A DNA stretch of 64,000 nt from Haloplanus vescus (GCF_900107665.1 NZ_FNQT01000001.1:1371270-1435269), one strand, 5' to 3'; positions 44,142-52,603 are shown, numbered from the stretch's first letter. The notes: generated by a model from the letters alone, not told the origin. A program made the numbers and translations.

Positions 44142-45545
44142 TCAATCTTCGTTGAAGAGCCCGCCTACGTCGAGGAATACCTTATAGACTTGCCGAATGA
44201 CGATCTTCACGTCAAGCCATAGCGACTGATTCCGTATGTACTGAAGGTCGTATCGGAACTTCTCGGCTGGTTCGGTACTCATCATGTCGTTTATCTGTGC
44301 TAATCCTGTGAGTCCGGGTTTGACGAACCAACGCTGGCGCCATTTCGGCTCGACTGTTTCAAATTCATTCTCAATCTCCGTCTGCGCGGGCCGCGGACCG
44401 ACGACGCTCATATCGCCGATGAGGATCGACCAGAGTTGTGGGATCTCGTCTAGATGTGTCGTTCGAAGAAACTCGCCGAGTGGAGTGTGACGATCTTCGT
44501 CGATAGTTGTCCCGACCTCACCACCTTTCTTCGGTTTCAGTGTCCGGAACTTGTAGACCGTGAACGTCTCGCCGAACAGGTACGTCCGCTGCTGACTGAA
44601 CAGCACTGGCCCTTCATTCTCGATCTTGATCGCCGCAACGATACTCAGGATCACTGGCAAGAGGATGAGCAGAGCGATCCCAGCAAATAGGAGATCAAAC
44701 ACTCTCTTGAGGAAGTAGTCCTGCCAGTCCCAAGGTTCGACCTGTACATCTACCAATTCCTTAACGTCGGCATCAGCAGTGAGTACCGTATCAGCGTAGT
44801 CTCGATGGACTTTGGTGGTAACACCGTGTTCATAACAGGCGTCCAATATACCGAAGAACTCACCCCGATCTGTGTCCTCGAATGCGAGGACAACCGTATT
44901 GACGTCTTGGTTGACGAGCACGTCCTCAATTCGAGAAAGCCCACCGAGATACTGCAGATCGTTCAGCCCCTCTACACCGCCTCCGTCAGCGATGATTTTC
45001 TCCGGTTCTTCGACCGGAAGTGAGTTCGTTGGACAGAGATACCCAACCACGTTACCGTCGATAATATCACGGACTGACTGCATCTGGGCGAGATCGTCTC
45101 CGACCAGAACGGTACGCTCTGATAGATCACGTCTCGGTCGTCTAATGGTGATGAACCACCCCGGTAACAGGAGGAGTAGAGTAGTGGTGAACATTACCAG
45201 CGTCGCTCGAGGCAACCGATAAGACCACTCGAAAAATCCAAGCGTAGCGAGTGCGAGCCCAGTCACCAAGACCCGTTTTTGTGTGAGGAAAACGATGTCC
45301 AGAATCCGTCGTGGCCGAGGTTTATAAAGAGGGATATGCGCCCCAACAGTGACTCCAATACTGAGTAGAAGTGCACGTCGAAGGGTTCGGTCTTGCATCA
45401 CCTCCACTTCAAGGTTATTGAACAGAGGTATGTACGTCGTGATGAGCTGCTGTGAAACGGCATGGTTCGCTACCAGTACGGCTAGCGCGCTAAATACGGT
45501 TACTCCAGTTATCGATAGCGTACGGTAGCGCCACCCCGAGGTCAT
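44142..45545 (-). CDS. polyprenyl-phosphate sugar-1-phosphate transferase (WbaP/CpsE family)
   Basis: 467 residues. About five membrane helices at the N-terminus, a cytosolic CoA-binding-like region (LSERTVLVGDDLAQMQSVRD near 140), then the bacterial-sugar-transferase domain from about 275: KRVFDLLFAGIALLILLPVI, FTVYKFRTLKP, LGEFLRTTHLDEIPQLWSIL, GDMSVVGPRPAQ, KPGLTGLAQIND. It starts a lipid-linked glycan by moving a sugar-1-phosphate from a UDP or dTDP donor to dolichyl phosphate. Its 5' end is 56 bases from the IS6 element, and its own TATA-like promoter is retained. Confidence 0.93.
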   Translation of the reverse strand: MTSGWRYRTLSITGVTVFSALAVLVANHAVSQQLITTYIPLFNNLEVEVMQDRTLRRALLLSIGVTVGAHIPLYKPRPRRILDIVFLTQKRVLVTGLALATLGFFEWSYRLPRATLVMFTTTLLLLLPGWFITIRRPRRDLSERTVLVGDDLAQMQSVRDIIDGNVVGYLCPTNSLPVEEPEKIIADGGGVEGLNDLQYLGGLSRIEDVLVNQDVNTVVLAFEDTDRGEFFGILDACYEHGVTTKVHRDYADTVLTADADVKELVDVQVEPWDWQDYFLKRVFDLLFAGIALLILLPVILSIVAAIKIENEGPVLFSQQRTYLFGETFTVYKFRTLKPKKGGEVGTTIDEDRHTPLGEFLRTTHLDEIPQLWSILIGDMSVVGPRPAQTEIENEFETVEPKWRQRWFVKPGLTGLAQINDMMSTEPAEKFRYDLQYIRNQSLWLDVKIVIRQVYKVFLDVGGLFNED

Positions 45546-45570
45546 TCATAGAATGGACATATGTGGCACC

Positions 45571-45576
45571 GTATAA
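45571..45576 (-). promoter_or_regulatory. TATA-like element of the sugar-transferase gene
   Basis: On the minus strand TTATAC lies 26-31 bases before the ATG at 45545, the distance expected for a leaderless haloarchaeal transcript. It lies between the IS left end and the gene, so the insertion did not separate gene and promoter. Confidence 0.4.
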
Positions 45577-45601
45577 GGACTTCGGGTCGGGAGTGATGGT
45601 A

Positions 45602-46289
45602 GTGTTCAGATAAGCTGATTCCATGCGAAGGCGAAAGATCGAAGCCAATTATCGGCGGTATCTGCTTCGGCGTTGCTGAAACAGTTGAGAAACTGGTAGT
45701 TCGTCGTTTTATCTCTCGAAAGACACGTTCGACACTGTTCCGATTTCCATGACGTTCATATCTGAAATCGAGGCTGTGACGGCGACAGGCGTCTTTCAAT
45801 GAGTGCGAGCCGTCGATGAGAAACACGGCGTCATCGACGTCGTGTTTCTCGCGGAGTTCAGCAAAGAACGTATGAGCGATTACCTTGTTTGTCGTTGGTT
45901 TAAGCGTTGTATGTAGCAATTCGTTTGCTTCAGGATCGACAGCAGCATACAGCCAATATTGCTCATCATTGAGTCGGATCACTGTTTCGTCGACCGCGAC
46001 GTGATCCGGACTTCGACCAGCTTCGGGCTGTAGCTCTGCCTTGTGAACCCAGTTGTGAACGGTGGATCGAGCTCGACTGACACCAAATATATCAAGAATA
46101 GAAATTGTATCCGAAAGTGATAGGCCAGCAAGATGGAGCTGAATACCGAGCTTCATCAGCAATTTCGGTGTCGCCTCTCGTTCCACAAAACCTAACTCAA
46201 TCTCGTTCAAACGGCCGTCGAGGCGGTCGTTTTCGGGCATAGATCACTCAGAAAACGAACCGCCTCACTCTTCATCCTTATCTGAACAC
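45602..46289 (-). mobile_element. IS6-family insertion sequence with a damaged transposase
   Basis: 688 bases bounded by perfect 13-bp inverted repeats: GTGTTCAGATAAG at 45602-45614 and CTTATCTGAACAC at 46277-46289. It contains one transposase gene on the minus strand. The flanking 8-mers (TGATGGTA and CGCCACGC) do not match, so there is no simple target duplication, consistent with later recombination. Confidence 0.88.
45606..46240 (-). pseudogene. IS6-family transposase, frameshifted near its 3' end
   Basis: MPENDRLDGRLNEIELGFVE start, then the DDE catalytic residues: Asp in DHVAVDETVIRLND near residue 80, Asp in FLIDGSHSL near 140, Glu in RNSVERVFREIKRRT near 170. After KRRTTSFS the expected C-terminus (NCFSNAEADTADNWLRSFAF, then AWNQLI and stop at 45606) lies in the +1 frame, so a single base is missing around 45682-45690. 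As it stands the frame runs on to 45542 with an unrelated tail. The corrected gene would encode about 211 residues. Confidence 0.85.
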
Positions 46290-46303
46290 CGCCACGCTGA
46301 AAG

Positions 46304-46323
46304 CCCACGGCTTTAGCCGTGGG
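46304..46323. repeat. IS200/IS605-type palindrome
   Basis: CCCACGGC-ttta-GCCGTGGG is a perfect 8-bp hairpin, extended by AAG/CTT-like flanks. Such palindromes mark the ends of haloarchaeal IS200/IS605 elements and their miniature derivatives. It lies just outside the right end of the IS6 element. Confidence 0.65.
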
Positions 46324-46360
46324 TTAGCTTACGACGTGGTTGGTTTTCGCTTCTTCTGTG

Positions 46361-46792
46361 TCAATTGTGTGGGTTATCGGGTGTGTTCAACCGGGTAATG
46401 GCCTTGATGCCGTCGAAGTCGTCGTCAAACGAGTACAGATACTCGATACCAGTTCGCTGCATGTACGCGGCAATGGTTGCGTCACCGAACGAGAGGCCCT
46501 TGTAAGTCTCAAAGAGTTCCACAGCGGTGGGGAAGTCCTTCTGCGCGCAGTGGACCAGTTCGAAGCCAGCCGATTCGGTAAGACGGGTCTTCAGATCTAC
46601 AGCTATTTCGTGGCGCTGGCGCTCGTGAATCCAGTTCAACGACTCTAATAGTACGTAGTTCGTAACCCGGGCAGTCGGAAGATCGCCTCTGTCGATAGCG
46701 TGGACGATACTTTCTGCCCGTTCGTGGCGGGTATTTGCACTCGTATCCTTGTAGTCGATGAGGATATTAGAATCGACTACTGTAACCGCCAT
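46361..46792 (-). CDS. vapC: PIN-domain toxin (VapC-type)
   Basis: 143 residues. PIN acidic residues: Asp in TVVDSNILIDYKD near 7, Glu in YVLLESLNWIHERQRHEI near 50, Asp in LSFGDATIAAYMQRTGIEYLYSFDDDF near 103 and the late Asp cluster. It is directly preceded by an AbrB-type antitoxin gene with zero spacing (TGA followed by ATG), the usual vapBC layout. VapC toxins cleave tRNA or rRNA. It survives between IS6 and IS605 debris. Confidence 0.9.
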   Translation of the reverse strand: MAVTVVDSNILIDYKDTSANTRHERAESIVHAIDRGDLPTARVTNYVLLESLNWIHERQRHEIAVDLKTRLTESAGFELVHCAQKDFPTAVELFETYKGLSFGDATIAAYMQRTGIEYLYSFDDDFDGIKAITRLNTPDNPHN

Positions 46793-47065
46793 TCAGCCGT
46801 CCTCCGCAAACGCTGAGTCTTCTTCTTTCCCCGCGATATCGTGTGATTCGAGGCTATCACCGCCCATCGGGGCCTTCATGTCGTCGTCTGCAAATGCTCC
46901 ATACCGTTGCTTGATAACCTCTACGGAGAGATCTCCCTCATCATCGACGTTCCAGCGGAGTTTGTCACCGGGCTCGATATCGAGGCGCCGACGGAGCGAC
47001 GCTGGAATTGTGACCATCCCTCGGTCGCTGACTTTCGTTTCCTCGGGTGCATCTTCAGCCGCCAT
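46793..47065 (-). CDS. vapB: AbrB-type antitoxin (VapB)
   Basis: 90 residues. AbrB/SpoVT hairpin at about residues 10-45: KVSDRGMVTIPASLRRRLDI and PGDKLRWNVDDEGDLSV. The acidic C-terminal tail (MKAPMGGDSL, EDSAFAEDG) would bind the PIN toxin. Its stop touches the vapC start. The pair is probably autoregulated through this protein, as in related systems. Confidence 0.87.
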   Translation of the reverse strand: MAAEDAPEETKVSDRGMVTIPASLRRRLDIEPGDKLRWNVDDEGDLSVEVIKQRYGAFADDDMKAPMGGDSLESHDIAGKEEDSAFAEDG

Positions 47066-47148
47066 ATTCGGTAGTACGGTCCTCTACGTCATACATGTTG
47101 CGCCACATGCACTGCGATTGATGAAATATTAGATCTGTAAATCGCCTC

Positions 47149-47161
47149 GGGGCCAAGCCCC
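47149..47161. repeat. hairpin at a TnpB right end
   Basis: GGGGC-caa-GCCCC lies about 95 bases beyond the TnpB C-terminal stop, where IS200/IS605 elements carry the right-end hairpin that also ends the omega-RNA scaffold. Confidence 0.5.
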
Positions 47162-47256
47162 AAGGCTTTCGCATGGACTCCCGTTCTATGCCTCAGTAGA
47201 GGCAGGGGGAACGTACCCCCCGCTCACGTTCAGCGTCCCGCGATTCAAGCGCACAT

Positions 47257-47465
47257 CTACGGGTGCGCCTCCGTCGTTGCGTTTTGCCGACGACGGAGAT
47301 ACTGCAAACCGATGTTTTTCGCCGCGTTGTAGTCAGCGTGGTTCTGGTAGCCACAATCCAGACACTCAAAGCGCAGTGTTTGAACTGTTCGACAGTCTCT
47401 CGAAGTGAATCGTCGGCTCCTTCGGGAGTGTCGAGTTTGATGACTGCGGTACGACGGTATTCCAC
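47257..47465 (-). pseudogene. tnpB: TnpB with a large internal deletion
   Basis: From a GTG at 47465 the frame gives the TnpB N-terminus [20 protein letters not shown] with [11 protein letters not shown]. About 30 codons in, sequence jumps to the TnpB C-terminus in another frame: [20 protein letters not shown] and NIGLQYL, ending TAG at 47257-47259. About 300 residues, including the RuvC core, are missing. The N and C ends plus the right-end hairpin remain, the structure of a miniature IS605 derivative. Confidence 0.75.
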
Positions 47466-47557
47466 CGTATTTTCACATATATAATTGTAGTTACTTGAAC
47501 GCCAGGGAGTCGGCCAGCCATCGTATCGTGGATTGCGTCATCGGTTGTCGGCTTCCT

Positions 47558-47900
47558 CCCCGACCTCAAGGGTCGGGGCATCCGCCTCGTACCGTCTGTG
47601 AACCGTTTCGACGTGTCCAGCAGCGACAAGAACGTTCAGATGGTTGTGATTGGTCTGGTTCGACAGGCCAGTCCAATCTACGAGAACCGCAGGCGTGACA
47701 TACCTTCGATGTGTTGCAGGGATTTACCGTCTCAACGGGAATCCCCCTTTTTTGGGGCTTTGTAGCGAATCTGTGCATAGAGCTTCGCAAATCCCCAGCC
47801 GTGAAACCGCCGGTTCATGTACTCACCGTAGGCCATGTTCTCACGGACATAGTCATCGGTGAACTCAATCGTGCTGAAGTCGACGGCCACGAATTCGTCG
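47558..47900 (-). pseudogene. tnpB: decayed TnpB/transposase C-terminal region
   Basis: Minus strand: VRENMAYGEYMNRRFHGWGF then KLYAQIRYKAPKKG, shifted by one base (a run of G/A near 47745) into IPVETVNPCNTSKVCHACG, the zinc-knuckle region of TnpB-like proteins. The second Cys pair is lost in a further disrupted stretch. A perfect hairpin CCCCGACC-tcaag-GGTCGGGG at 47558-47578 marks the right end. The catalytic core is absent. Confidence 0.65.
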
Positions 47901-47981
47901 CCGTATCGACGCCGTCACTAAGCTGTAGCGTATATTTCTATGCTGGAAAGATATATGTGTTTTCGGAGTGTAGGGCGATAC

Positions 47982-48653
47982 ATGACTGGCGAAGCACCGA
48001 CCGGACCCGATACGTTCCCCACCGAGGAGGAGCTACCGGACGAACCAGTGACCGTGGATGACATCGATCCGTTCGATATTGATGATGACGACTTTGAGGA
48101 CATCAACGACTTCGCAACCGCAGAGTGGAAAACAGACACGACTGCCGACGAGCGAATTCGCACGGTGATCAGCCGAACAACGACCCCGAAATCTGCACGT
48201 GAGATTTCGGATATAGCTGTGGTCTCAGAATCAAAAGCCAGAACTACGCTCAACAAACTTGCCGACGAAGGGACGGTTAGAAGCCACCAGACGGACGCTG
48301 GAACGGTCTATGAGCGAGATCCCGACTGGTATCTCCTCAAACAAATCAGCCAGCTCTCCGCTAGCGAAACACTCGTCGATCAAATCCAACGAGTAAAGCA
48401 GGAACTCGCGGACTACAAAGACAAATATGGGGCAACCACCCCAGAGGAGCTCCTCGTTTCAGATAAGGACCTCAGCCAGGATGAACTCGAGGACATGTCC
48501 CACTGGCGGACAGCAGAACAAGAATTCAACTACCTCCGAGCTGCCTACCGCCTCAAAGAGGCGAAAGAACGGACATACACCGGAACCGAACGGGGAGAGA
48601 GACACCGAGTTGAACAGACAACTGACTACGCTCTCAACCAGACCCCACGCTAA
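47982..48653 (+). CDS. helix-turn-helix regulator (DUF7342-type)
   Basis: 223 residues from the ATG at 47982. A very acidic N-terminus (VDDIDPFDIDDDDFEDI) is followed by a winged-helix domain at about residues 55-110 (RIRTVISRTTTPKSAREISD, SKARTTLNKLADEGTVRSHQ). The C-terminal half is a long helical coiled-coil-like region (VDQIQRVKQELADYKDKYG, LRAAYRLKEAKER). From memory this is the haloarchaeal DUF7342 family. The next gene starts two bases after the stop. Confidence 0.78.
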   Translation: MTGEAPTGPDTFPTEEELPDEPVTVDDIDPFDIDDDDFEDINDFATAEWKTDTTADERIRTVISRTTTPKSAREISDIAVVSESKARTTLNKLADEGTVRSHQTDAGTVYERDPDWYLLKQISQLSASETLVDQIQRVKQELADYKDKYGATTPEELLVSDKDLSQDELEDMSHWRTAEQEFNYLRAAYRLKEAKERTYTGTERGERHRVEQTTDYALNQTPR

Positions 48654-48655
48654 AA

Positions 48656-49129
48656 ATGGGGCTCGGGAACGGGTCACCGATCGATTCGGACGCGATTGAT
48701 GAAAGCGTAGAGCGCATGCGTCGGCAACTCGATACGGGAGTTTTCGAAGTCCAGTTTCAGTATCAAAAGGGGGAACCGTTCTCCCCGAGGAGAGACGGAA
48801 CTCATAGAGCAGCCCGGGTTACTGTTATGCCCGGCATCCATCAACGAGGCGGATATTTCGATATTCAGTGGTGGCAGAATGGAGATTACAAATACCACTA
48901 TCGAGAGAAAGGATTGGAATTCAGATTCAGACGCGAAGAAGTAAATCAATCCACAAAGAAACCCGTGCAGCATTTTCATCCGCCAGACGATCTCGACAAG
49001 CATCGGAAATCCTGTATCGAGGTTGAACAACCACCGTCCCTCGTCACAATTGCTGTGCTGAAGACGTGGTGGGAAGCGGTCAAGAATAGCGATGAGAACG
49101 TGGTGAACGCACAGAACGGCTTACCCTGA
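48656..49129 (+). CDS. hypothetical protein paired with the HTH regulator (DUF7718-like)
   Basis: 157 residues, start two bases after the regulator's stop. Mixed alpha/beta with aromatic-rich stretches: GVFEVQFQYQKGEPFSPRRD, YFDIQWWQNGDYKYHYREKG, LVTIAVLKTWWEAVKNSDE. HFHPPDDLDKHRKSC may bind metal. I recall similar haloarchaeal two-gene units (HTH plus a protein of this kind), often called DUF7718, in mobile regions. Toxin-antitoxin-like behaviour is possible but untested. Confidence 0.65.
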   Translation: MGLGNGSPIDSDAIDESVERMRRQLDTGVFEVQFQYQKGEPFSPRRDGTHRAARVTVMPGIHQRGGYFDIQWWQNGDYKYHYREKGLEFRFRREEVNQSTKKPVQHFHPPDDLDKHRKSCIEVEQPPSLVTIAVLKTWWEAVKNSDENVVNAQNGLP

Positions 49130-49130
49130 G

Positions 49131-49311
49131 CTACTCACCACTGTTGTGTTCGCTTTCCCACTCGGCTTCGGCGTCGGCGTCGTCGCCGGGCGCAGCCTCG
49201 AAGAACTGGACCGCCGAACCGAAGGATCCGAATGAAACGTATCCTCGAAGTAGGAAGCTCAACCTGCAAGGCGCAAATGTCGTCAGCCGTGAGCGGATAG
49301 GGTAGGGTAGT
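49131..49311 (-). pseudogene. possible tail of a lost gene
   Basis: The minus frame ending at 49131 reads VQFFEAAPGDDADAEAEWES then EHNSGE, acidic in a way expected of a haloarchaeal C-terminus, while upstream it turns into unrelated composition over the HTH-membrane gene. Probably the leftover 3' end of a gene; family unknown. Confidence 0.25.
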
Positions 49312-50082
49312 TTAGGTTGTCTCTGAGAGACCCACACGCTCGTGGCGTTCCTCCGATCGCCCAGCGACTGACCCCATAAATTGAAACCAAAGCCACCCAA
49401 TCAGGAGCGTAGCCGCCGCCAACAAGCCAGATTCGCCAGCAGCAACGAGATGCGGACTGAGACGTATGCCAGCGACGAACAGGAGCCCACTGCCGATTCC
49501 GACGACCACACCACCTGTTCGGAAAATCGAGGTGACCAGCCGCTGATTAGGCGTGAGATTCGCTGCGTTGTCTGCAGCCAGCTTGGCTGCCAGCTGATAA
49601 TTCCGTAACGATCCAGTTGACTCACCGTCATCAATCGTCTCCACTGGAACATCCCCATCGATGTCCGGACCCAAAGGCGAGCCAGCAGCATCAACCAGTC
49701 CTTCCCCATCGATATCCACGGTCATCCAAGCGTCAGCGATCGCAAACTGGTCCGACGCTCCGGAGCCATCACGGTCGAGATAGCCGTACTGCTCGAGTGT
49801 TTTCAGATTCTGGTGGAGCGTTTGTTGCGTGGGTGAGAACTGCTCCGTATCATCGAACTCGGTGGCAGTAACTCCCGCTCGACTCCTTTCGTCAATATCC
49901 GACCCCGAGTACGCACCCCGCTCATACATAATTGTGATAAGTTCACATGCCCGTTGCTTGAAGTCCGAGAATGGGGCCCCCGTGGGACCGAGCCGATCAT
50001 CACGACCGATCGCATTTATTACTGGTTCGATCGCCGACGGACAGTCCTCCTCATGATAAACGATCTGCGCACTGGCACGCAT
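49312..50082 (-). CDS. HTH domain protein with C-terminal membrane helices
   Basis: 256 residues. The N-terminal part carries a winged-helix-like core (RACELITIMYERGAYSGSDI, SPTQQTLHQNLKTLEQYGYLDRDG) followed by a middle soluble region; two transmembrane helices lie at about residues 190-210 and 216-235 (TGGVVVGIGSGLLFVAGIRL, GLLAAATLLIGWLWFQFMG). It is divergently transcribed from the large paralogous pair that begins at 50328, so it could be a membrane-tethered regulator of them. Confidence 0.7.
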   Translation of the reverse strand: MRASAQIVYHEEDCPSAIEPVINAIGRDDRLGPTGAPFSDFKQRACELITIMYERGAYSGSDIDERSRAGVTATEFDDTEQFSPTQQTLHQNLKTLEQYGYLDRDGSGASDQFAIADAWMTVDIDGEGLVDAAGSPLGPDIDGDVPVETIDDGESTGSLRNYQLAAKLAADNAANLTPNQRLVTSIFRTGGVVVGIGSGLLFVAGIRLSPHLVAAGESGLLAAATLLIGWLWFQFMGSVAGRSEERHERVGLSETT

Positions 50083-50327
50083 TCTTATGAGACTGCTCCC
50101 AGAGCCAGCGGCATATTTGCATGGCTGCTATTCTCAGAATTGAAAATATCCGTGACCTCTCAGGCTCCAGTATATATAATTGTTACGCGGATTCAGGCCC
50201 TGAATCCACCAAAGGACCACTGCCAATCCCCCATCAGTAGGTCATGCACGATGCTCGAACACGCGACCGGTCGCGACACCTGTCCGTCGCGGCTACCCAC
50301 GACCCAACGACGCCGGAGGCCACTCGA

Positions 50328-52589
50328 ATGAGCCAGCAAACGCTCTCATTTGAGATGGTTGAGAATCAATTCCAGAAACGCGAACAGCGCCCCGAACTGT
50401 GGATTCCTGCTGACGAGGGCGGGCACACGCGAGGCAATATCATCCATGCCACCCCACCAGTCGATCCCGCGTACGCACACAAACTCGAAAACAAGACGGG
50501 GGATGGGGTCGCCGAAGCAATCACCCGACTCACAAAGCAGTTTGACGCTTCGGTCGAAGTGCTGACCTATCCTCGACCGGTGCCGCTCTCAAGCGGTGAT
50601 ATTGAGGCAGTGCTGTGTCACGCCCTCCATGTTACCCCACACTTCGTCGACGGCCGCGCGTTGCAATCGACGGTCGACGATTTCCCGGGGAAGGCGATTA
50701 AACCCAGCTTGAAGGCCATTCGCGAAACAGTCAACAAGAGCTTTCCCGAGCTCTACACCGTCGAAGTCGGTGATTTGAATCTGGATCCGATCGCGGTCGG
50801 GGGCGACGTATCGACATGCCGGCTGGTCAACGAGGAGTCCAAAGAAGTCCCCGACGTCGGCAAATGCGATGATGACATGATGGCCACTGTCTTCGATTCC
50901 CTCACCGAGGCATGTGAGCCATTCGTTCATCAGCTACTCGCTGAACCCGGCGATGGCAAACTCCATCTCACCTCGCGACTGGCGCCGCTGTCGCCCGACT
51001 ACACATACGAGGGCGACCGCGGGCTCGCCCGCCTGATCACAGAAGAGGGGAACGCGGATCTGGGTCGACCGTTCGAAAAAGTCGGTCTCACCTCGAATTT
51101 CAACATCCCCGTCGACGAGTACCTCCACATCAAGTATGACCAACATATCAACGGCCGCACGACGTATTCAGTCTCAATCAATGACGCGATGCGAAAACGG
51201 TATGATACGAGACTCCAGCATCGGCGAAAGGTCGAAACACTCAAAGAAGCTGTCCTCGGGCACACCGAGTTTGGACGGCTACTCCGGGGAGCGGCCGGCT
51301 GGGAGCCAGCACTGACAGAGCATGGCTACTACGGCCGGTTCTGGATCCCACCGGCGGCAATCAGTTACTTCACCCAGCGATACGCCTACTACTACGACCA
51401 GAACCCGTGGGACAATTCACCGGTTCGCGGGGCGCCAGTGTTTATACCCGTCTCGTCCGATGAGTTCGACAGTCACACCGACTGGGACACGTCGGCTGCT
51501 GAAGTCGATCTTGAGACGAGACATCAAACCGACGGTAGTGACGACCACCTCCGGCTCGGCGAGCGATTCATGACGTTCGCCCGTGCTCGCGGTGATACGA
51601 TCAGTCGCGTCGAACAAGACGGCACGACACTGCCGGATCAAGAGCTTAGCTCGGAGAACGGCTACATCAACGTCTTGGAAACACAGACCGACAGTGACAT
51701 TGTCAACGTCGAACCCGAGTGGCAAAACAGCTCGAAGCCAGCGAACATCCTCACGAACGTCGAGCGAGCCGTGGCAGCGGATCGCCACGTGATCCTTGTC
51801 CTCTCGAGCCAGCAAACTGCTGACCGTGCCTACAAAGCCCTCCGGGCGACGTACAACGAGACCACCGACTACGGCGTTCGAACGTATCAGGGTGATCCGA
51901 TCCCGCCAATCGACGGCGAAATGCTCGTCACACGTGACAACGAATCGGTGTGGACACTCACCGCCGACGGCATACTCACGCACGTCGTCGACGGCGACGT
52001 CGTCACGCGCTGTCCGGCCGATGCAGATCTCACCGAGGTCGACCATGGGTGTGCGACCGCTCATAACGAAGACGGGACCTACATCGTCACCACCCGTGAC
52101 GATGAGACGCTCACCTACGAGAGTGAGACCGCGTTCAGACGCGAGTGGAGTCAGGTGACGACGCCACACGTCCCCATCGATGTGAGTTACCTCCCGTATG
52201 TGACGATTATGTATGAAACGGGCCGTCCGAGCGAAGAAACCGGTGACTTTGCCGAATTCGAAGCGACACCGGAGTGGGAGCGCGCTGATAAGAAAAAACA
52301 GCGCTACACCGAGTTCGGGTGGGTCGTCGCGGAGGACTTCCTCGCTGAAACCGCCGACGCACAGCTTGAGGTCAACAAGTGTCACTCGGTGATGATGGGA
52401 ATCTATCAGTGGTGTACCAACAAGGATGCACCGGACACGAGTTGGTTCAGCAAAGGCCTCCCCGATATCGATCGGAAGGATACATCCGATGGCAAAAAAG
52501 CACTCGACGGCTACACTTGGGTGTTCCCGCGCGGGCTTGTCTCGCCGCATCTGCCCAGCGTCGACGCCGACGCTGATCTCTCACTCTAA
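50328..52589 (+). CDS. large protein of unknown function, paralogue of the next gene
   Basis: 753 residues from the ATG at 50328 (starts at 50244 are possible). The N-terminal half has VSINDAMRKRYDTRLQHRRK and WIPPAAISYFTQRYAYYYDQ near 320-370. The C-terminal half shows, in order, ILTNVERAVAADRHVILVLS, VWTLTADGILTHVVDGD, GTYIVTTRDDETLTYES, WSQVTTPHVPIDVSYLPYVT and FAEFEATPEWERAD. The same order of elements occurs in the next gene. No Walker motif. From memory such proteins neighbour ATPases in haloarchaeal conjugation-like or viral modules; no ATPase is seen here. Confidence 0.8.
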   Translation: MSQQTLSFEMVENQFQKREQRPELWIPADEGGHTRGNIIHATPPVDPAYAHKLENKTGDGVAEAITRLTKQFDASVEVLTYPRPVPLSSGDIEAVLCHALHVTPHFVDGRALQSTVDDFPGKAIKPSLKAIRETVNKSFPELYTVEVGDLNLDPIAVGGDVSTCRLVNEESKEVPDVGKCDDDMMATVFDSLTEACEPFVHQLLAEPGDGKLHLTSRLAPLSPDYTYEGDRGLARLITEEGNADLGRPFEKVGLTSNFNIPVDEYLHIKYDQHINGRTTYSVSINDAMRKRYDTRLQHRRKVETLKEAVLGHTEFGRLLRGAAGWEPALTEHGYYGRFWIPPAAISYFTQRYAYYYDQNPWDNSPVRGAPVFIPVSSDEFDSHTDWDTSAAEVDLETRHQTDGSDDHLRLGERFMTFARARGDTISRVEQDGTTLPDQELSSENGYINVLETQTDSDIVNVEPEWQNSSKPANILTNVERAVAADRHVILVLSSQQTADRAYKALRATYNETTDYGVRTYQGDPIPPIDGEMLVTRDNESVWTLTADGILTHVVDGDVVTRCPADADLTEVDHGCATAHNEDGTYIVTTRDDETLTYESETAFRREWSQVTTPHVPIDVSYLPYVTIMYETGRPSEETGDFAEFEATPEWERADKKKQRYTEFGWVVAEDFLAETADAQLEVNKCHSVMMGIYQWCTNKDAPDTSWFSKGLPDIDRKDTSDGKKALDGYTWVFPRGLVSPHLPSVDADADLSL

Positions 52590-52603
52590 CTTCTGGTTTT
52601 TGT

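Noticed and set aside
45594..46297. Target-site duplication for the IS6 element
   Set aside because: The 8 bases on each side (TGATGGTA, CGCCACGC) differ.
51417..52550. 377-codon minus-strand frame opposite the first paralogous gene
   Set aside because: It lies wholly antisense to a well-supported gene, with no motif and no start context.
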